From: Sialis fuliginosa | Lineage: Eukaryota; Arthropoda; Insecta; Megaloptera; Sialidae | Length of the DNA: 64,000 nt | Assembly: GCA_961205875.1 (NCBI GenBank) | Contig: OY540810.1 | Location: 21,824,001-21,888,000, forward strand | Direction: 5' to 3' | Part shown: in pieces, positions 61,628 to 64,000 of the stretch | Layout of the letters: the number at the start of each line of letters is the position of its first letter | Position numbering within the stretch: position 1 is the stretch's first letter | Made by a program: the position numbers and the translations under genes | Notes under the pieces: generated by a model | Databases searched by the model: none | The model's input: only the letters and a program-made list of their open reading frames with translations | What the model was told of the DNA's origin: nothing

Positions 61628-62388
61628 TTTTTGACGATAGTTCGGCTAATATTTGGAATAAAAAAATTTTAAAAATAAGAGATGATGCGCTGTGAAAATA
61701 CAAATAAAATGACACTAGGTAGAGGTCAAAATAAATGTCATTCCGTTCACCCGTAAAAAAATGAAAACCTCGGAAAACACGATATTTTTAAAGTTAAGAT
61801 AAAAAAATAAATAAAACTCTTAATTTTTTTTAAATATTTTCAAAAGATAGCTTTTAACGGTACAAACTGATGTGCAACATCTCATCTCGTAGTTTTTGTT
61901 TAAACGGCCACAATAAACAAATTACGAAAATTTTTGAAGGTCAAATTCATTCAATTTCAAGCAATACTAAGAGGTTAAACTGCCATTTGTTTATTACAAT
62001 TTATAAACAAATAGCAAAAAAAGGGTCAAAGAGTAATTGGAAAATATATGTTTTTTTAATTTTGATAGTACTCTTAATGAATTTGACCTTCAAAAATGTT
62101 CGTAATTTGTTTATTGTGGCCGTTTAAACAAAAACTACGAGATGAGATGTTGCACATCAGTTTGTACCGTTAAAAGCTATGTATCTTTTGAAGATATTTA
62201 AAAAAAAAGAGTTTTATCTATTTTTTTATCTTAACTTTAAAAATATCGTGTTTTCCGCGTTTTTCATTTTTTTACGGGTGAATTGAAAGACATTTTGACC
62301 TCTACCTAGTGTCATTTTATTTGTATTTTCATAACGCATCATCTCATATTAAAAAAAAAATTATTCTAAATATTGGCCGAACTATCCT
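61628..62388. mobile_element. 760-bp foldback element
   Basis: 'gatagttcggctaatatt' is mirrored by 'aatattggccgaactatc', and arms of about 350 bp pair throughout ('gaggtcaaaat', 'gcaacatctcatctcgtag'). The 85-codon frame crosses the centre and is an artefact. Confidence 0.8.
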
Positions 62389-62604
62389 CAAAAAACCTTA
62401 ATTTGTTATAAACAAAGGCATTTTTGACCTTATTCCGGAGCACTGAGAATCCGGAAAACGTACACACTTATTCTTGAACCCAAAAGCAAACGATTTAGTC
62501 AAAATAAATTCACTACTAAGAGATTTCACGAAAAAATACATATAATTCGACGCTACTAAAATTATAGTGGTTCATTATTTTATAAAATTAAAATTATTTT
62601 TTAT

Positions 62605-62675
62605 AAATATTATATATATTATATATTATATATATTATATATTATATATATTATATATATTATATATTATATACT
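62605..62675. repeat. (TATATTA)n microsatellite
   Basis: Irregular alternation of 'tatatatta' and 'tatatta' units. Confidence 0.85.
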
Positions 62676-64000
62676 CATCCAAACAATTAAAGGAACAAGA
62701 ATTTAAACATTTTTTTTTGGGTGTTTTTTGAAGTGTTGTATCTTTGTGAAAAATGGTCGTATCGAAATAAATAAAAAAGCATTTTAAAGCTTCAAGTTTC
62801 TAGTTTTGAGATTTTTTAGCATATTTTTTTTTGAATTACGGTTATCGCGCAATCAAAAGAAATAGTGGGACACAAAAATTTTCAAATTTTTTAAATTTTT
62901 TTTAAGGGTCCTCGGGCTTGGGAAATTTTTTATCAGTTAAACTACTGCATTGGTCAGTTAACTTGTTTATTCAGCTTTAATTTGCTTTTTTTTTTGGTCT
63001 CTCTCAATTTTTTTTCGCCGAGATATCTGCCTTTAAATGAAAAATGATTCTTTTGTCTTCGATCATCAATATATCATCAACTAATAATTAAACAGTAAAT
63101 TTAAGGGCAGTTTTAAAAACTTGAATAAATTTTCTACAAGACCCTTTCATGACTTTATTAGAAAAAAATTTTTTTTACCCTCACCATTAGTGTGAAAAAG
63201 TACAAAAAAATGACCTTTTATGTTCTTTTAGTAAATCTATCGCTACTTTACAAATATTGATGGGAAGATTAATGTTGCCAGGTGATTTTACAGCTTAATG
63301 TACCTCCAACAGCCCTGTAAATTTTTAAATTGATCCATCGAACCGTTTTTCCGAACCGACTGATCAAATTTTGCTTGCGTATTAATTCGATTCCAGCATG
63401 CGAGACAAAATTATTTTACAATTTCGTACGGTTCCCGCTGCGAAAGAATTAATTAATGCAATTAATTCAAGATGAGTAAAATTATGGTACGCAAAAGCCG
63501 AATCGAGTCAAAAATGAGTCAGTATTGTTTCTTGAAATGTTTTAAAAATTTTGAAAAAAAAATTCAAAATTTAAAAAAAAAAATTTTTTTTAATTTTTTG
63601 GAATTTTTTTTCTCCATTTCAAATTTAACAAGTAACTAATGCAAAACTGTAAATAAAATCAAAAATCGAAAATCGTTTTCTACATTTTGATGATGATTAC
63701 ACAATGTTATGTTCCAGTCTGTTACACAATATACATGTTCCTTTAATTGTTTTGTAAAACTTTGATCAATCGGTCCGGAAAAACGGTTCGATGGATCAAT
63801 TAAAAAATTTACAGGGCTGTTGGGGGTACATTAAGCTGTAAAATCACCTGGCAACATTAATCTTCCCATCAATATTTGTAAAGTAGCGATAGATTTACTA
63901 AAAGAACATAAAAGGTCATTTTTTTGTACTTTTTCACACTAATGGTGAGGGTAAAAAAAAAAATTTTTCGAATAAAGTCATGAAAGAGTCTTGTAGAAAA
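62676..64000. mobile_element. Nested inverted repeats running off the window
   Basis: 'caaacaattaaaggaacaag' (62680) returns inverted as 'atgttcctttaattgttttg' (63734). A second pair ('aaatctatcgctactttaca' / 'tgtaaagtagcgatagattt') has arms 63110-63375 and 63763-64000, centre near 63570. The right arm is cut by the window end. Confidence 0.65.

Noticed and set aside
61870..62127. 85-codon frame
   Set aside because: It spans the centre of a foldback; both halves are mirror images.

Overview
The window is AT-rich, intron-rich animal DNA that is mostly transposon debris. It most likely comes from a moth or butterfly. Support for that: Helitron-type repeats ending in the CTAG-T / 'gaagccgcgggtagcag' signature usual in Lepidoptera, scattered 'taggtacctacctac' tracts, mariner and Harbinger relics, and CCTAA pentamers. 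There is no bacterial-style gene organisation, and almost every long open frame turned out to be a repeat artefact.

The only real gene content I can support is a tandem, same-strand (+) array of small five-exon membrane-protein genes, here called A to E. A (exons 2-5, plus the last 4 bases of exon 1) lies at 1-1920, B at 3541-7562, C at 19875-26267, D at 38295-46460, and E (first two exons only, diverged) at 60210-60529. Coding exon lengths are constant in A-D: 81, 103, 86, 154 and 68 nt, with intron phases 0, 1, 0, 1. Only the last exon of D differs, through loss of the stop. The product is 163 aa (167 in D): a cysteine-rich CCCGC-xLRTGT-xILGW N-terminus, four predicted membrane segments, and a V-x-NSYR C-terminus. 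This resembles the LAPTM4/5 lysosomal tetraspan proteins and the insect DUF4728 proteins. The assignment rests on motif memory and was not searched.

C and D are the youngest pair. Homology starts near 19672 (C) and 38078 (D) and ends near 29285 and 53220, and flanking introns are still about 90-94% identical. Amino-acid-changing differences in exons 2-4 nevertheless greatly outnumber silent ones. The duplication seems to have left the putative C promoter and 5' UTR exon behind.

Layout by region: 0-7.6 kb, genes A and B, with a mariner relic and MITEs in B introns. 7.6-19.5 kb, intergenic: dispersed repeats, MITEs, a Helitron remnant and a 1.3-kb foldback. 19.5-26.3 kb, gene C with a TIR element in intron 1 and an internally deleted mariner in intron 4. 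26.4-38 kb, intergenic: a TIR element in the C 3' region, a foldback family at 31-35 kb, and a composite element at 33.0-36.9 kb. 38-46.5 kb, gene D carrying a Harbinger MITE, a Ty3/Gypsy integrase relic and a 2.5-kb foldback element with minisatellite arms. 46.5-60 kb, intergenic: a nested foldback at 47.3-48.8 kb and a 3.75-kb Foldback-like element built of 174-bp satellite arrays in opposite orientations. 60-64 kb, gene E and further foldbacks running off the window end.

The most notable points are the two Foldback-type elements with 9-bp target duplications and tandem-repeat arms in the D copy of the duplication, and the excess of replacement changes between genes C and D.
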